A program made the position numbers and the translations under genes. 64,000 nt of DNA, taken from NCBI RefSeq assembly GCF_002954265.1, contig NZ_PPSL01000001.1:310001-374000 (forward strand), given 5' to 3'. A model generated the notes under the pieces. The model was not told the origin of the DNA. It ran no database searches and saw nothing but the letters and a program-made list of their open reading frames with translations. The stretch comes from Flavipsychrobacter stenotrophus (GTDB lineage Bacteria > Bacteroidota > Bacteroidia > Chitinophagales > Chitinophagaceae). Numbering within the stretch: the first letter of the stretch is position 1; each line of letters begins with the position of its first letter. Shown in pieces: positions 53,141-62,201 of the stretch.

Positions 53141-55204
53141 TTAATTGATCATTACCCAGCTAAAGCCAAAGCGAAGCATGAAATTTTGAGTAGCGTATAC
53201 CGGCGTATTACTAAGGCCATTGCCATAGAAATTGGTCACTTGTGGTGCTACAAACAATATGGCATTTTTAGCAAACAATTGCTGCACCTGGTCGGCCATT
53301 ATAAAGGCACGGAAGTGTTTTACCCGGAAGTTGAGGAACGCACTCAGCTCAGGAATATTAGTAACATAGGTCTTATCCTGATAGTAAAAACGGTTCAGCT
53401 GGGCATCATAGCCTGCCGGGTGGTAGCTGGTATTGTAGCGTACTTCTACACCAGTTGCTATCTTTAGTGCTCTTTTGAACATGGCCCGCTCGTAAGATGC
53501 GCTATGTCTGCCCATTAGCTGCGGTATATTGATAGGTGCATTATCTACCGATTGCTGATAAATGAGTTCATTATCCAGGTAGAAGTTACCTAGTTTAAAC
53601 ATCTTGCGCACCCATGCCTGGCTTACATTGAAAGCAATATTGTGTTGTGCCGGAGTTCTATTGGCATCCAGGTAAATGTAATTGTTGATCAGGTAGTTTC
53701 TTACCCCACCAGCAAAGTTGAACTTACGGCTTTCTATTGTTGCATACACGTTGGTAATACTCTCCTCATTAAAAGAGTATTGATGCTGCACATACCTGTT
53801 CTCGTAGCTGGAATAGCTATAAGGAGATGAGCCCAACTGCTGCTTAAACCCGGCTACAAAACCAAAAGTATTGTTCTTGAAGTCGCGGCCTATCATGGCG
53901 TTCAGGTTGAAGTTGCCAGCATAGTCGCCGGTTGCAAATAAGGTAGCATTAGCACCATATCCCCACTGTCCTTCTTTCAGTGCTTCTTTCTTTATCTCTC
54001 CGGTCAGGTAGTTACTTACAGTCTTGCTACGGTCCAGGTTTACCTGAAAGGCGGGTGTTACTATAAATTCATCATAACGGTTTCCTGCACCTACACTAAA
54101 CTGCAACGGGTTGGCAGCTTTTCCTATAAAGCCATTCAGCATGATCTTATTATCAACCCAAAACCATTTCTGCTGAGTGACTACAGAGTCGCTGCCATTT
54201 ATGTAGTAGGGTGTACCCGTATGTGCAAACGCCACATTGAATAGCGACGTATATCTCACTGAATCAGGTGAAAGGTCTTTGTAAATGTGCTTTTCAGTGC
54301 TCATTTCCAGCTTATGTGTAATGCTGAATCGGGGAGTGAGCTTGTAACTATATTGAGTAGAGTCGGCATTGTAAGTAGTATCAATTGGTCCCCAGGTATA
54401 GCAGTGTTGCAATACTATACCAAAGTCGCGCTGCATATTGCTGATGGTAGATCGGGTAGTGCTGTATGCAGTATTCTGGTAAGCAACGTCAACGGTCTTA
54501 CGGTCTACATAGGTAAGGTCATTCAGTTCGCTGTCGTTCACTATGCCGCCATTCTCATCGTGCTGCTGCTTGTTGTATACCATACCCGCATACATAGTAT
54601 AGCGCTTATTCAGACTTTTGAAATTGGTGGAGAGGGCAAAGTTGTCAGTGTTATTTCTATTTACCTTGTAGAATCCCGGTGCATTTACCTTGCGGTATTC
54701 CACCATGAAATTCCAGTTCGGTTTTATATTCTGCGTGTGCAGAACACCTGCCACTTGTTCCAGCTTACTGCCCAGTGTATAGTTAAAAACCGAGTATGGC
54801 CTGTTAGTATTATAATATTGAAGCGAATCGAGGTTGAATCGATACGCGTCAAAAATATGATACCCTAATGATGGACCTACGCGATAGTCAGGCGTAAAGG
54901 CAAGATTGTAGATAGTGCTGCCGGGGTTACCCAGGTCGCGCGCCCATGACTGCACAAAAGGCCTTCTCTGGAAATTGTGCAGGCTCGTGTCAGGAGTGAG
55001 CAATTTAGCCGATCCCAATACTTCATAGTAAAGGTTGGCATCTTCGCTCTTCCACGTATTGGTATTTGATTTGTTAGCGCTTGTATCTCTTTGGCTACCG
55101 CTGGGCATTGTGGTATGGGTCTGCGCATGCATAGCGCTACCACATAACAATAATGCTATGACCGGTAATAGTCTGGAAAAAGATATAGCCCTTCTAAATT
55201 TCAA
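53141..55204 (-). CDS. Putative porin (PF14121-type)
   Basis: A 687-residue outer-membrane beta-barrel protein with signal SRLLPVIALLLCGSAMHAQ. Typical features are a polar N-terminal segment (SWARDLGNPGSTIYNLAF, then DYRVGPSLGYHIFD), long alternating strands and a C-terminal Phe/aromatic ending (FMLRFGFSWVMIN). This matches the Bacteroidota putative-porin family. Start is TTG, as the next Met falls at the end of the signal peptide. It lies 60 bp downstream of punA in the same direction. Confidence 0.85.
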   Translation of the reverse strand: MKFRRAISFSRLLPVIALLLCGSAMHAQTHTTMPSGSQRDTSANKSNTNTWKSEDANLYYEVLGSAKLLTPDTSLHNFQRRPFVQSWARDLGNPGSTIYNLAFTPDYRVGPSLGYHIFDAYRFNLDSLQYYNTNRPYSVFNYTLGSKLEQVAGVLHTQNIKPNWNFMVEYRKVNAPGFYKVNRNNTDNFALSTNFKSLNKRYTMYAGMVYNKQQHDENGGIVNDSELNDLTYVDRKTVDVAYQNTAYSTTRSTISNMQRDFGIVLQHCYTWGPIDTTYNADSTQYSYKLTPRFSITHKLEMSTEKHIYKDLSPDSVRYTSLFNVAFAHTGTPYYINGSDSVVTQQKWFWVDNKIMLNGFIGKAANPLQFSVGAGNRYDEFIVTPAFQVNLDRSKTVSNYLTGEIKKEALKEGQWGYGANATLFATGDYAGNFNLNAMIGRDFKNNTFGFVAGFKQQLGSSPYSYSSYENRYVQHQYSFNEESITNVYATIESRKFNFAGGVRNYLINNYIYLDANRTPAQHNIAFNVSQAWVRKMFKLGNFYLDNELIYQQSVDNAPINIPQLMGRHSASYERAMFKRALKIATGVEVRYNTSYHPAGYDAQLNRFYYQDKTYVTNIPELSAFLNFRVKHFRAFIMADQVQQLFAKNAILFVAPQVTNFYGNGLSNTPVYATQNFMLRFGFSWVMIN

Positions 55205-55264
55205 TAGGTGGTGATTATATTATTTGTTCGATAAGCAGATTTGTAAAAAATCGAAGCGTGTCAA

Positions 55265-56083
55265 TTACATTCTCTTTATCATAGCCTCAACCAGTCCTGC
55301 CATTTTAGGCGCGGCTGCGTTAGCGGCTTCCAGCACTTCTTCATGGGTAATGATAACCGGTACATCAGTAACACCCAGGTCGGTAATTACGCTTATACCA
55401 AAAACCTTCATGCCACCATGGCGGGCTACTATGATCTCCGGTACTGTGCTCATACCCACGGCATCACCACCATTGCGGTGCAGCCAACTGTACTCAGCAG
55501 GTGTTTCAAAGGTAGGTCCCTGCAGGCCGGTATATACACCTGTGCGAATGTTTATGCCGTGTTCAGCAGCTATTTCTTTACCCAAAGCTATTAGTCCTTT
55601 GTCATAAGCAGCACTCATGTCCAGGAAGCGCACACCCAGGCGCTCGTCATTAGGGCCACTCAAAGGATGCTCTGGGAACAGGTTAATATGGTCTTCGATG
55701 ATCATCAGATCACCTATTTTAAAAGTTGGATTAGTGCCACCTGAAGCATTGGAAACGAACACAGTATCGACACCAAGTGCCTTCATTACGCGCACGGGGA
55801 AGGTTACTTCTTCCATGCTATAGCCTTCATAATAATGGAAGCGGCCGGCCATCAGTATCACCTGCTTGTTGCCGATCTTGCCAAATACCAGTTTGCCATC
55901 GTGGCCCTGTACTGTTGATACGGGAAAGTTGGGTATCTCGGAGTAGTGTATCTCGGTTTCTTTTTCGATCATGTCGATCAGCCCGCCCAGGCCACTGCCC
56001 AATATTATGCCGGTAGTAGGGGTATTCTTTATTTTGGTTTTGATGAATTCAGTGGTGGTCTGTATCTTATCGTATAAGGACAT
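55265..56083 (-). CDS. punA: Purine-nucleoside phosphorylase
   Basis: A 272-residue trimeric-type phosphorylase: GIILGSGLGGLIDMI phosphate site, NFPVSTVQGHDGKLVFG, GRFHYYEGYSMEEVTFPVRV, VSNASGGTNPTFKIGDLM and the base-binding AEYSWLHRNGGDAVGMS then ITDLG with Asn replaced by Asp (VITDLGV). It cleaves purine nucleosides with phosphate in salvage. In Bacteroidota it often precedes a putative porin, as here. Confidence 0.94.
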   Translation of the reverse strand: MSLYDKIQTTTEFIKTKIKNTPTTGIILGSGLGGLIDMIEKETEIHYSEIPNFPVSTVQGHDGKLVFGKIGNKQVILMAGRFHYYEGYSMEEVTFPVRVMKALGVDTVFVSNASGGTNPTFKIGDLMIIEDHINLFPEHPLSGPNDERLGVRFLDMSAAYDKGLIALGKEIAAEHGINIRTGVYTGLQGPTFETPAEYSWLHRNGGDAVGMSTVPEIIVARHGGMKVFGISVITDLGVTDVPVIITHEEVLEAANAAAPKMAGLVEAMIKRM

Positions 56084-56317
56084 GAAATATAATTGTTTAA
56101 TATTTTAGAATTTTGCGTGGGCAAATATCCCACATTTTAGATTTAAAAACTAATCTATTGTGTTAATACGGGTTAGGTAAGTTTGTTGCCCTTTACGTTC
56201 AATTCATATCCTATATGTACACTACCGTTAATTTATTAACCCGCTAAGCATTTTGAATTTTTACTTTTGAAATTGGGAATTTGAATTTGTGTACTTTTAA
56301 GCACCATTTTTAAACAC

Positions 56318-57439
56318 ATGCAAGACTTACGACCATTTTTTGAAGCGGTGCATTTTACTGAGGCCCGTAAAGACATAAAATATCACCCGCTACAGTGGGG
56401 GAATAAGATCAAATATGCATTTGATGAATCATTCAATATAGAGGAAGCCGATGTAATACTGGTGGGCTGCGGTGCCAGTCATATAGATCCGTTCGATGAG
56501 ACTGCCAATGTCATCCGCAAGCACCTCTATGCCATGTATCACTGGCACCCTGATGTTAGCATTGCTGACGCCGGTAATATTAAACTTGGTGCTTCATTAA
56601 ACGACACCCGTGCTGCGCTGCTTACCGTGCTTGAAGAGATACACAATGCAGGTAAGATAGCTATCCTGCTGGGTGCAAGACATGATCTTACATTACAGCA
56701 GTACGAGGTGTTCAAGAAAAAGGAAACAATGGCAGTGGCTACAATAGCCGATATGCTCATAGATCTTGAGGACAGTGAAGAAAGCGATGACAGAAGTTTC
56801 TTGCTCGAGATGCTTACCGATACGCCAAATTTTATCAGTCATTACAGCCATATAGCATTCCAGAGTTATTACACACAGCCTCGTATGCTCGAAACCCTGG
56901 ACAAGCTTCGCTTCGACTTCTTCCGCCTGGGTAAAGTGCGTGAAGATATTATGGAGATGGAACCTGTATTGAGAGGTAGTGATATCTTCAGTTTCGATAT
57001 GTCGGTTGTTCGTTATGGCGATGCACCCGCTAATATAAATGGGTCTCCAAATGGATTGTCGGGTGAAGAGGCATGTACACTCACGCGCTTTGCAGGTATG
57101 GCAGACAATCTGTCGTCACTAGGTATATATGGCTACAATATCAATGAGGACACCAATGAAATGACTGCGAAACTGATCACGCAAATGATCTGGTATTTTG
57201 TAGATGGTCTGTTAGTGCGCAAGTCAGAAGCAAAACTGACTGAAAAAGAAGAGTTTGCTGTATTCCATGTGACCTTTACAGATAATGATACTAAATTCAT
57301 AAAAAGCAAGCGCACCAACAGGTGGTGGATGAGCATGCCAAACAGAACTTTCGTACCTTGTTCCTATAACGACTACATCATTGCCAGCAGCAACGAAATA
57401 CCGGAGCGTTGGTTAAGAGAACAGGAAAGGCTTGTTTGA
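56318..57439 (+). CDS. Arginase-family protein with degenerate metal site
   Basis: A 373-residue protein of the arginase/agmatinase/formimidoylglutamase superfamily: LLGARHDLTL (His122, the GGGH equivalent), then IADMLIDLED where the D-x-H-x-D motif reads Asp145-x-Leu147-x-Asp149, and IFSFDMSVVRYG where S-x-D-x-D reads Ser225-x-Asp227-x-Ser229. Two or three of six manganese ligands are missing, so ureohydrolase activity is doubtful. The C-terminus (HVTFTDNDTKFIKSKRTNRW) is family-specific. It is often annotated formimidoylglutamase; I would not assert activity. Confidence 0.85.
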   Translation: MQDLRPFFEAVHFTEARKDIKYHPLQWGNKIKYAFDESFNIEEADVILVGCGASHIDPFDETANVIRKHLYAMYHWHPDVSIADAGNIKLGASLNDTRAALLTVLEEIHNAGKIAILLGARHDLTLQQYEVFKKKETMAVATIADMLIDLEDSEESDDRSFLLEMLTDTPNFISHYSHIAFQSYYTQPRMLETLDKLRFDFFRLGKVREDIMEMEPVLRGSDIFSFDMSVVRYGDAPANINGSPNGLSGEEACTLTRFAGMADNLSSLGIYGYNINEDTNEMTAKLITQMIWYFVDGLLVRKSEAKLTEKEEFAVFHVTFTDNDTKFIKSKRTNRWWMSMPNRTFVPCSYNDYIIASSNEIPERWLREQERLV

Positions 57440-57537
57440 TGGATATAATTTGGTGCCAGATTCGCCGCTGTCGTGTCTACTCAAATAGGAAATGAGAATA
57501 GAAGAAATGGTGGTGGACATTAGATTTTGAAATGCAC

Positions 57538-57766
57538 GTTATGACACCGAAGGTATCAAATGTCTGTAGCAAAACGATAATATTTGAGAAACGATGCCGA
57601 AGGTATCGGATGTCTATATAAGCTGGCAAATCGAAATATACCTTCTATGAAGGCCAACTTGATAAATACATGCCCTGAAGGGGCGACACCAATAGCCCGG
57701 GGTTTCAACCTTGAGTAACATACACATCAAACACATGCCCTGTAAGCGAGCCTGCCGGTAGGCAGG
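57538..57766. repeat. REP-like cluster between arginase-like gene and hflX
   Basis: The 419-bp gap 57440-57858 holds no gene. It carries two copies, 57538-57564 and 57588-57614, of a motif centred on CCGAAGGTAT, also at 23449-23475 on the other strand. Other units are GCCCT-GA-AGGGGC at 57672-57684, a CCCGGGG-containing word at about 57697, and the hairpin CCTGCC-GGTA-GGCAGG at 57751-57766. These are typical multi-family REP sequences of Bacteroidota. Confidence 0.65.
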
Positions 57767-57858
57767 ACCGAAATAACAATGTAAGCAAGCATATGGCACT
57801 ATCTTTGTTTACATAAACCGAGACGTTTTTACTTTTTACTTTTTAATTTTTACTTTTT

Positions 57859-59043
57859 TTGATAGATCCAAGAACCAAATTACACGAAGAGAAAGCCATA
57901 CTGGTAGGGCTTGTCTACAAGGAGCAGACGGAGATCATGGTAAAAGAATACCTTGATGAACTGGCTTTTCTTGCAGAGACGGCTGGTGCCACTTCTGTAA
58001 AAACTTTTATACAAAAGTTACCCAAGCCCGATAGCAAGACCTTTGTAGGAAAGGGAAAGCTGGAGGAGATAAAGGTGTATGTGAAGACCAAGGGTATCAC
58101 CATAGTCATATTTGATGATGAACTTACCGGCTCGCAGCTGGGCAATATTGCCGATGTGCTGGAAGTGCGTGTGATAGACCGTAGTGACCTTATCTTAGAC
58201 ATTTTTGCCAGTCGCGCCAAGACCGCACAGGCCAAAGTGCAGGTGGAATTAGCCCAATACCAATACATCCTTCCCCGACTAAAAGGGATGTGGAAGCACC
58301 TCGAACGTCAGGGTGGCGGTATAGGTAGCAGAGGCCCGGGTGAAACCGAAATTGAAACGGACAGGCGTATAGTAAAGGACAAGATATCACTACTGCGTAA
58401 GCGCCTGCAGGAGATCGACCGCCAGGCGGTTACTCAGCGGCAGGAACGTGGTGTGTACATCCGCGTGGCCCTGGTAGGATATACCAATGTGGGTAAAAGT
58501 ACTATAATGAATGTGCTGAGTAAGGCAGAGGTATTTGCCGAGAACAAACTATTTGCAACATTAGATACAACCACCCGAAAGGTGGTATATGAGCAAACAC
58601 CGTTCCTGCTAAGTGATACGGTAGGATTTATCCGCAAACTACCGCACCATCTTGTAGAGAGCTTTAAGAGTACGCTTGATGAAGTACGCGAGGCAGACTG
58701 TCTGCTGCATGTGGTAGACATATCCCATCCTGCTTACGAAGATCAGATGGGTGTGGTGAATAAGACATTACAGGAACTAAAAGCATTTGATAAGCCGATA
58801 ATGGTCATCTTTAATAAGATGGATCTTTATGAAGCAAACACGTTTGATAAGTGGCTGGACCCTGAAGTAAAGCAGGATATGCTGGTGCAACTCAACGAAC
58901 GCTGGCAGCACCTAACCGGCAATATGGCCATCTTTATATCCGCCACCGAGCGCCTTAATATCGATGGTCTCCGAGAGACGATATTAAAGCGGGTTAAAGC
59001 ACTTTATGAAGAACGTTATCCTTATTTGACACAATTTTATTGA
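57859..59043 (+). CDS. hflX: GTPase HflX
   Basis: A 394-residue ribosome-associated GTPase. N-terminal HflX domain (TFVGKGKLEEI, LAQYQYILPRL), a Gly-rich linker (QGGGIGSRGPGETEIETDRR), then the G domain with G1 GYTNVGKST (207-215), G3 DTVG and G4 NKMD. It splits or rescues stalled ribosomes, mainly under stress. The TTG at 57859 is the only start that keeps the N-terminal domain, as a stop lies 15 bp upstream in frame. Confidence 0.95.
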   Translation: MIDPRTKLHEEKAILVGLVYKEQTEIMVKEYLDELAFLAETAGATSVKTFIQKLPKPDSKTFVGKGKLEEIKVYVKTKGITIVIFDDELTGSQLGNIADVLEVRVIDRSDLILDIFASRAKTAQAKVQVELAQYQYILPRLKGMWKHLERQGGGIGSRGPGETEIETDRRIVKDKISLLRKRLQEIDRQAVTQRQERGVYIRVALVGYTNVGKSTIMNVLSKAEVFAENKLFATLDTTTRKVVYEQTPFLLSDTVGFIRKLPHHLVESFKSTLDEVREADCLLHVVDISHPAYEDQMGVVNKTLQELKAFDKPIMVIFNKMDLYEANTFDKWLDPEVKQDMLVQLNERWQHLTGNMAIFISATERLNIDGLRETILKRVKALYEERYPYLTQFY

Positions 59044-59055
59044 TAACATTTTATG

Positions 59056-59085
59056 AACCGTCCGATTGTATCGGGCGGTTTTTTT
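59056..59085 (+). terminator. Terminator after hflX
   Basis: A 10-bp stem (59056-59065 with 59071-59080, one G-U pair) followed by a run of T to 59085, 13 bp after the stop. Confidence 0.9.
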
Positions 59086-59196
59086 GGGTATGACTTATCG
59101 GTTGTGCGGCAATTCACCCCTAAAATCTATACAGCCGCAACATTTTAAGTATATGTTAATTCAGTACATTGTAAGTTTGTATATCAATATTTTACA

Positions 59197-59442
59197 ATGA
59201 TAGTGTCAAACATACAGGCGAAAAGGCTTTTTTACGATTTTAAATGCCCACATTGCCATCAGGAGCCGCCAATTGATTATCTGGCAAACCCTGAGCATGA
59301 GTTCCCTGGTTTGGCTCATAATCCCGGACGAAATGAATGCGAAACATTCGACGACGAATTCAATGCAGTGTACAAAGAGAGCCTGCAGGGATACGGGTCA
59401 TTAGATAGGATGTACGAATGGTTGTGGAAATACAGGAATTAA
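59197..59442 (+). CDS. Small Cys-containing hypothetical protein
   Basis: An 81-residue protein with a short zinc-knuckle-like motif CPHCHQE (residues 17-23) and a Cys at 48; the C-terminal half is acidic and aromatic (YGSLDRMYEWLWKY). No second CxxC pair is present, so a full zinc finger is not supported. The composition is protein-like, and no family is recognised. Confidence 0.5.
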   Translation: MIVSNIQAKRLFYDFKCPHCHQEPPIDYLANPEHEFPGLAHNPGRNECETFDDEFNAVYKESLQGYGSLDRMYEWLWKYRN

Positions 59443-59455
59443 CCGGGATTCTGGT

Positions 59456-59500
59456 CGAAGCGTCCGCTTCGTCCTTATTTGTAGGAAGCGTCTCGCTTCC
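59456..59500. repeat. REP-like double hairpin, family A copy 2
   Basis: CGAAGCGTCCGCTTCG (59456-59471) and GGAAGCG-TCT-CGCTTCC (59484-59500), separated by a short spacer containing CGTCCTTA. Read on the minus strand this matches copy 1 at 32939-32980 in order and in the GGAAGCG and AAGCGGACGCTT words, with a shared TAAGGACG. Confidence 0.7.
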
Positions 59501-59609
59501 GAAATACAGTGTGGCGGAGAAATCAAGTGGTAGAGACACATAATTGCGTCTCCGGAGCGTCAGGGCGTAGTACTTAAACAATATGCGCATCGATGCCCAA
59601 TGGTTTTCC

Positions 59610-60059
59610 TTACTTAAGATACCTCTTTATTTCTCTTTCCACTTCCCTGGTCTTGGTGCTTTCGCGCTTGTCGTGCAGTTTCTTTCCTTTACCCAGGCCT
59701 ATTTCCAGTTTGCAATAGCCCTTATCGTCTATGTAAATGCTGAGAGGGACAATAGTAAGGCCCTTTTCTTTCGCTTTCTGTTCCCATTTACGCAACTCTT
59801 TTTTAGTGAGGAGCAGCTTACGGTCGCGCACAGGTACGTGACTAATATAGCCGGCATTAATGTAGATGGCAATGTGCATGCCCTTTAGCCATAGTTCTCC
59901 ATGGCTGTAAAAGCAGTAGCTGTCGTTGAACGTAACCTTGCCCAATCGCACAGACTTGATCTCAGATCCTGTCAGTACTATACCTGCTTTATACCTGTCT
60001 TCTATGGCATATTCAAATGTCGCAGGGCGGTTCTTAATATATACGTTAGCGTCGGCCAA
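59610..60059 (-). CDS. smpB: SsrA-binding protein SmpB
   Basis: A 149-residue OB-fold protein of normal SmpB length: KNRPATFEYAIEDRYKAGIV, LTGSEIKSVRLGKVTFNDSY, the G-E-L-W-L-K-G-M-H-I segment, and a basic C-terminal tail (GKGKKLHDKRESTKTREVER) that enters the ribosome during trans-translation. Start is TTG (60059), since no ATG precedes the conserved region. tmRNA (ssrA) is not in this window. Confidence 0.95.
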   Translation of the reverse strand: MADANVYIKNRPATFEYAIEDRYKAGIVLTGSEIKSVRLGKVTFNDSYCFYSHGELWLKGMHIAIYINAGYISHVPVRDRKLLLTKKELRKWEQKAKEKGLTIVPLSIYIDDKGYCKLEIGLGKGKKLHDKRESTKTREVEREIKRYLK

Positions 60060-60137
60060 TTCTTTTATTAATAGGTTTTTAAGGAATAAGTAATGCTATT
60101 TGAGTATTATAACTACAAAAGACTTGCATAACACACT

Positions 60138-60158
60138 CTCCTCCTTTTGAAGGAGGAG
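60138..60158. repeat. Perfect CTCCTCC hairpin
   Basis: A 21-bp palindrome with 9-bp arms (60138-60146 and 60150-60158) around TTG lies upstream of smpB, followed by a related GGGGAGG word at 60195-60201. This resembles REP-type sequences common between Bacteroidota genes. Confidence 0.5.
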
Positions 60159-60226
60159 TACGCTGTTAACTCTGCTCCTTCAGCAGGATTAACAGGGGAG
60201 GTGATTATCTGCACCAACCAAAAGGT

Positions 60227-60284
60227 AAAAGGTTAATAAGATAACAGCAATAATTAGGCCGCCATATTATCTTATTAACCTTTT
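60227..60284 (-). terminator. Long inverted repeat downstream of accD
   Basis: Perfect 18-bp arms (60227-60244 and 60267-60284) around a 22-nt loop, beginning 13 bp after the accD stop. On the minus strand the hairpin ends CCTTTTACCTTTTGG. It probably ends the accD transcript. Confidence 0.7.
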
Positions 60285-60296
60285 AACCGATTTATC

Positions 60297-61181
60297 TTAG
60301 TTTAAATCAGAGGCAATTGCTCCTGCGGCATCTTTTACAAACCACTGCACCACCTGAGATAATTTTATCTTCAACACTTTCCTGTTTACGATAAAATCAA
60401 GGAAGCCATGTTCCAACAGGAACTCCGACTTCTGAAAACCATCAGGAAGGTCTTTTTTGATCGTTTCTTTAATAACACGAGGACCCGCAAAACCTATCAG
60501 TGCATTAGGCTCAGCAATATTTATATCGCCGAGCATAGCATAAGATGCCGTAACACCACCTGTTGTAGGGTCGGTCATGAAAGAGATATAGGGCAATCCT
60601 GCCTTTGCCAGGCGGGTAAGCTTCGCAGCTGTCTTCGCCATTTGCATCAGTGAGAATGCACTTTCCATCATACGCGCACCACCAGACTTAGTGATGATCA
60701 TAAACGGCAGCTTGTGCTCTATAGCGTAATCAATACCCCTGCTTATTTTTTCACCTACTACCGAGCCCATTGAGCCACCGATAAAGTTGAAGTTCATGCA
60801 GGCAATAACTATAGGCTGGCTGTTCATATTACCTACTCCCACGGTCATAGCATCGGTCAGGTTAGTAGCTTTCTGTGCATCTACCAGGCGGCTATCGTAT
60901 GGTTTCATGTCCACAAAGTGGAGCATGTCCTTCGGCATTATATTGGTGAACAGTTCTTCATACTCATTGTTGTCAAAAAGTATCTCGAAGTATTCTACTG
61001 CATTTATACGGTTGTGGTAGCCGCAATGTGGGCATACATACAGGTTATCGCTCAGTTCCTGCTTGGTATTGGTAGCCTTACATTCAGGGCATTTATGCCA
61101 CAGTCCGTCAGGAGTTTCCTTTTTTTCTTTCGTAGATGTGAGTATTCCTTGCTTGCTACGACGGAACCAGGTTGATGACAT
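60297..61181 (-). CDS. accD: Acetyl-CoA carboxylase carboxyltransferase subunit beta
   Basis: A 294-residue protein with the four-Cys zinc ribbon (Cys31, Cys34, Cys50, Cys53: CPECKATN and CPHCGYHN) and the carboxyltransferase fold ([47 protein letters not shown]). It transfers carboxyl to acetyl-CoA to make malonyl-CoA for fatty-acid synthesis. I start at the ATG of 61181; the frame extends 31 codons upstream into unrelated sequence that overlaps the next gene. Confidence 0.95.
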   Translation of the reverse strand: MSSTWFRRSKQGILTSTKEKKETPDGLWHKCPECKATNTKQELSDNLYVCPHCGYHNRINAVEYFEILFDNNEYEELFTNIMPKDMLHFVDMKPYDSRLVDAQKATNLTDAMTVGVGNMNSQPIVIACMNFNFIGGSMGSVVGEKISRGIDYAIEHKLPFMIITKSGGARMMESAFSLMQMAKTAAKLTRLAKAGLPYISFMTDPTTGGVTASYAMLGDINIAEPNALIGFAGPRVIKETIKKDLPDGFQKSEFLLEHGFLDFIVNRKVLKIKLSQVVQWFVKDAAGAIASDLN

Positions 61182-61251
61182 AATTATAAAATTAAGAGGG
61201 CAAAGATAGGGTAATACATTTAAGTGCGAAAGTCCGAATTTAGGATTGCCG

Positions 61252-62118
61252 TTACTTTTCCCAATATGGCACAACCAGGTTGCCTTTTTGTATACTCATC
61301 ACTAATAATATGGCTGCTGCCAGCAGTCCTATTGCCATGGCCTGAACGGATGCTTCAGGGCCAAACAAACCTCCTGTTATAAGTTTGTCGCCCGTTATAT
61401 GAACAGAAATAAAACTGTCTTTTACTGCAAATCCCGACGTTGATGCGCCAAACATACCCGACTGCGCAAAATTCCAGGCAATGTGAATGGCAATAGGAAA
61501 CCACAGATTCCTTGTGAACATATACGCAGTACCCAATAGCAACCCCGCTTCGACGGCAATAGCAACCGCAGCTAATGTTGTACTGTTCTCATTCATCAGG
61601 TGCACGCCCCCGAATATGGCAGCTGAGATAAGAAGCGCATAGTAGCTCCCCAACTTTTCCTCCGCCAGCCTGAAGATAATACCTCTGAAGATAAGCTCCT
61701 CGGTAATACCGGCGCAGATACATATTGCCAGATAGGGTAGCACATTAGGAGCACTGTTGATCGAAACAACGGTATATCCTTTGTTTAGGTAAATGACCAA
61801 AATGACAAGTGACTGGTATACTACACCAAGTAATATACCAGCCCCAAGGTTCGTCAGTAAACTCTGTGATGATAATTCTGTTATTTTCCGTTTTTCGTAA
61901 TTGCTGAATAGTAGTCTGTACACATATATGGTAAGGATAGACACTACAATGCTGGTTACGATGATAGATATATCGATATTGTGGGTAAATATGGCCAGTA
62001 TCCTCGGAACCAATGCTTGTCCGAGGCCTATAGTAAATGCACAAATAGCAAAGCCGATCAGTATTTTAACAAGTGCGGAGTGTAGTATTCGTTTGCCTAT
62101 ACATTGTTTTTGTTGCAT
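61252..62118 (-). CDS. CPBP-family intramembrane metalloprotease
   Basis: A 288-residue membrane protein with about eight segments. Active-site motifs of the CPBP family are [10 protein letters not shown] (motif 1) and FGGVHL (motif 2), followed by [11 protein letters not shown] (motif 3 with His and Asn). The ATG at 62163 would lie inside the ilvE terminator hairpin; I prefer the ATG at 62118 ([10 protein letters not shown]). The substrate is unknown. Confidence 0.85.
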   Translation of the reverse strand: MQQKQCIGKRILHSALVKILIGFAICAFTIGLGQALVPRILAIFTHNIDISIIVTSIVVSILTIYVYRLLFSNYEKRKITELSSQSLLTNLGAGILLGVVYQSLVILVIYLNKGYTVVSINSAPNVLPYLAICICAGITEELIFRGIIFRLAEEKLGSYYALLISAAIFGGVHLMNENSTTLAAVAIAVEAGLLLGTAYMFTRNLWFPIAIHIAWNFAQSGMFGASTSGFAVKDSFISVHITGDKLITGGLFGPEASVQAMAIGLLAAAILLVMSIQKGNLVVPYWEK

Positions 62119-62144
62119 GGGAGGGGTAGTGTTGATCAAAACTA

Positions 62145-62176
62145 AAAAGTCGTCTAATTTCAATTAGACGACTTTT
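62145..62176 (-). terminator. Terminator after ilvE
   Basis: Perfect 15-bp arms (62145-62159 and 62162-62176) with a 2-nt centre, 25 bp past the ilvE stop, followed on the minus strand by UUUUUAGUUUUG. It overlaps the earliest possible start of the CPBP gene. Confidence 0.9.
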
Positions 62177-62201
62177 CTTAAAATATGATTACAAGGAATT
62201 A

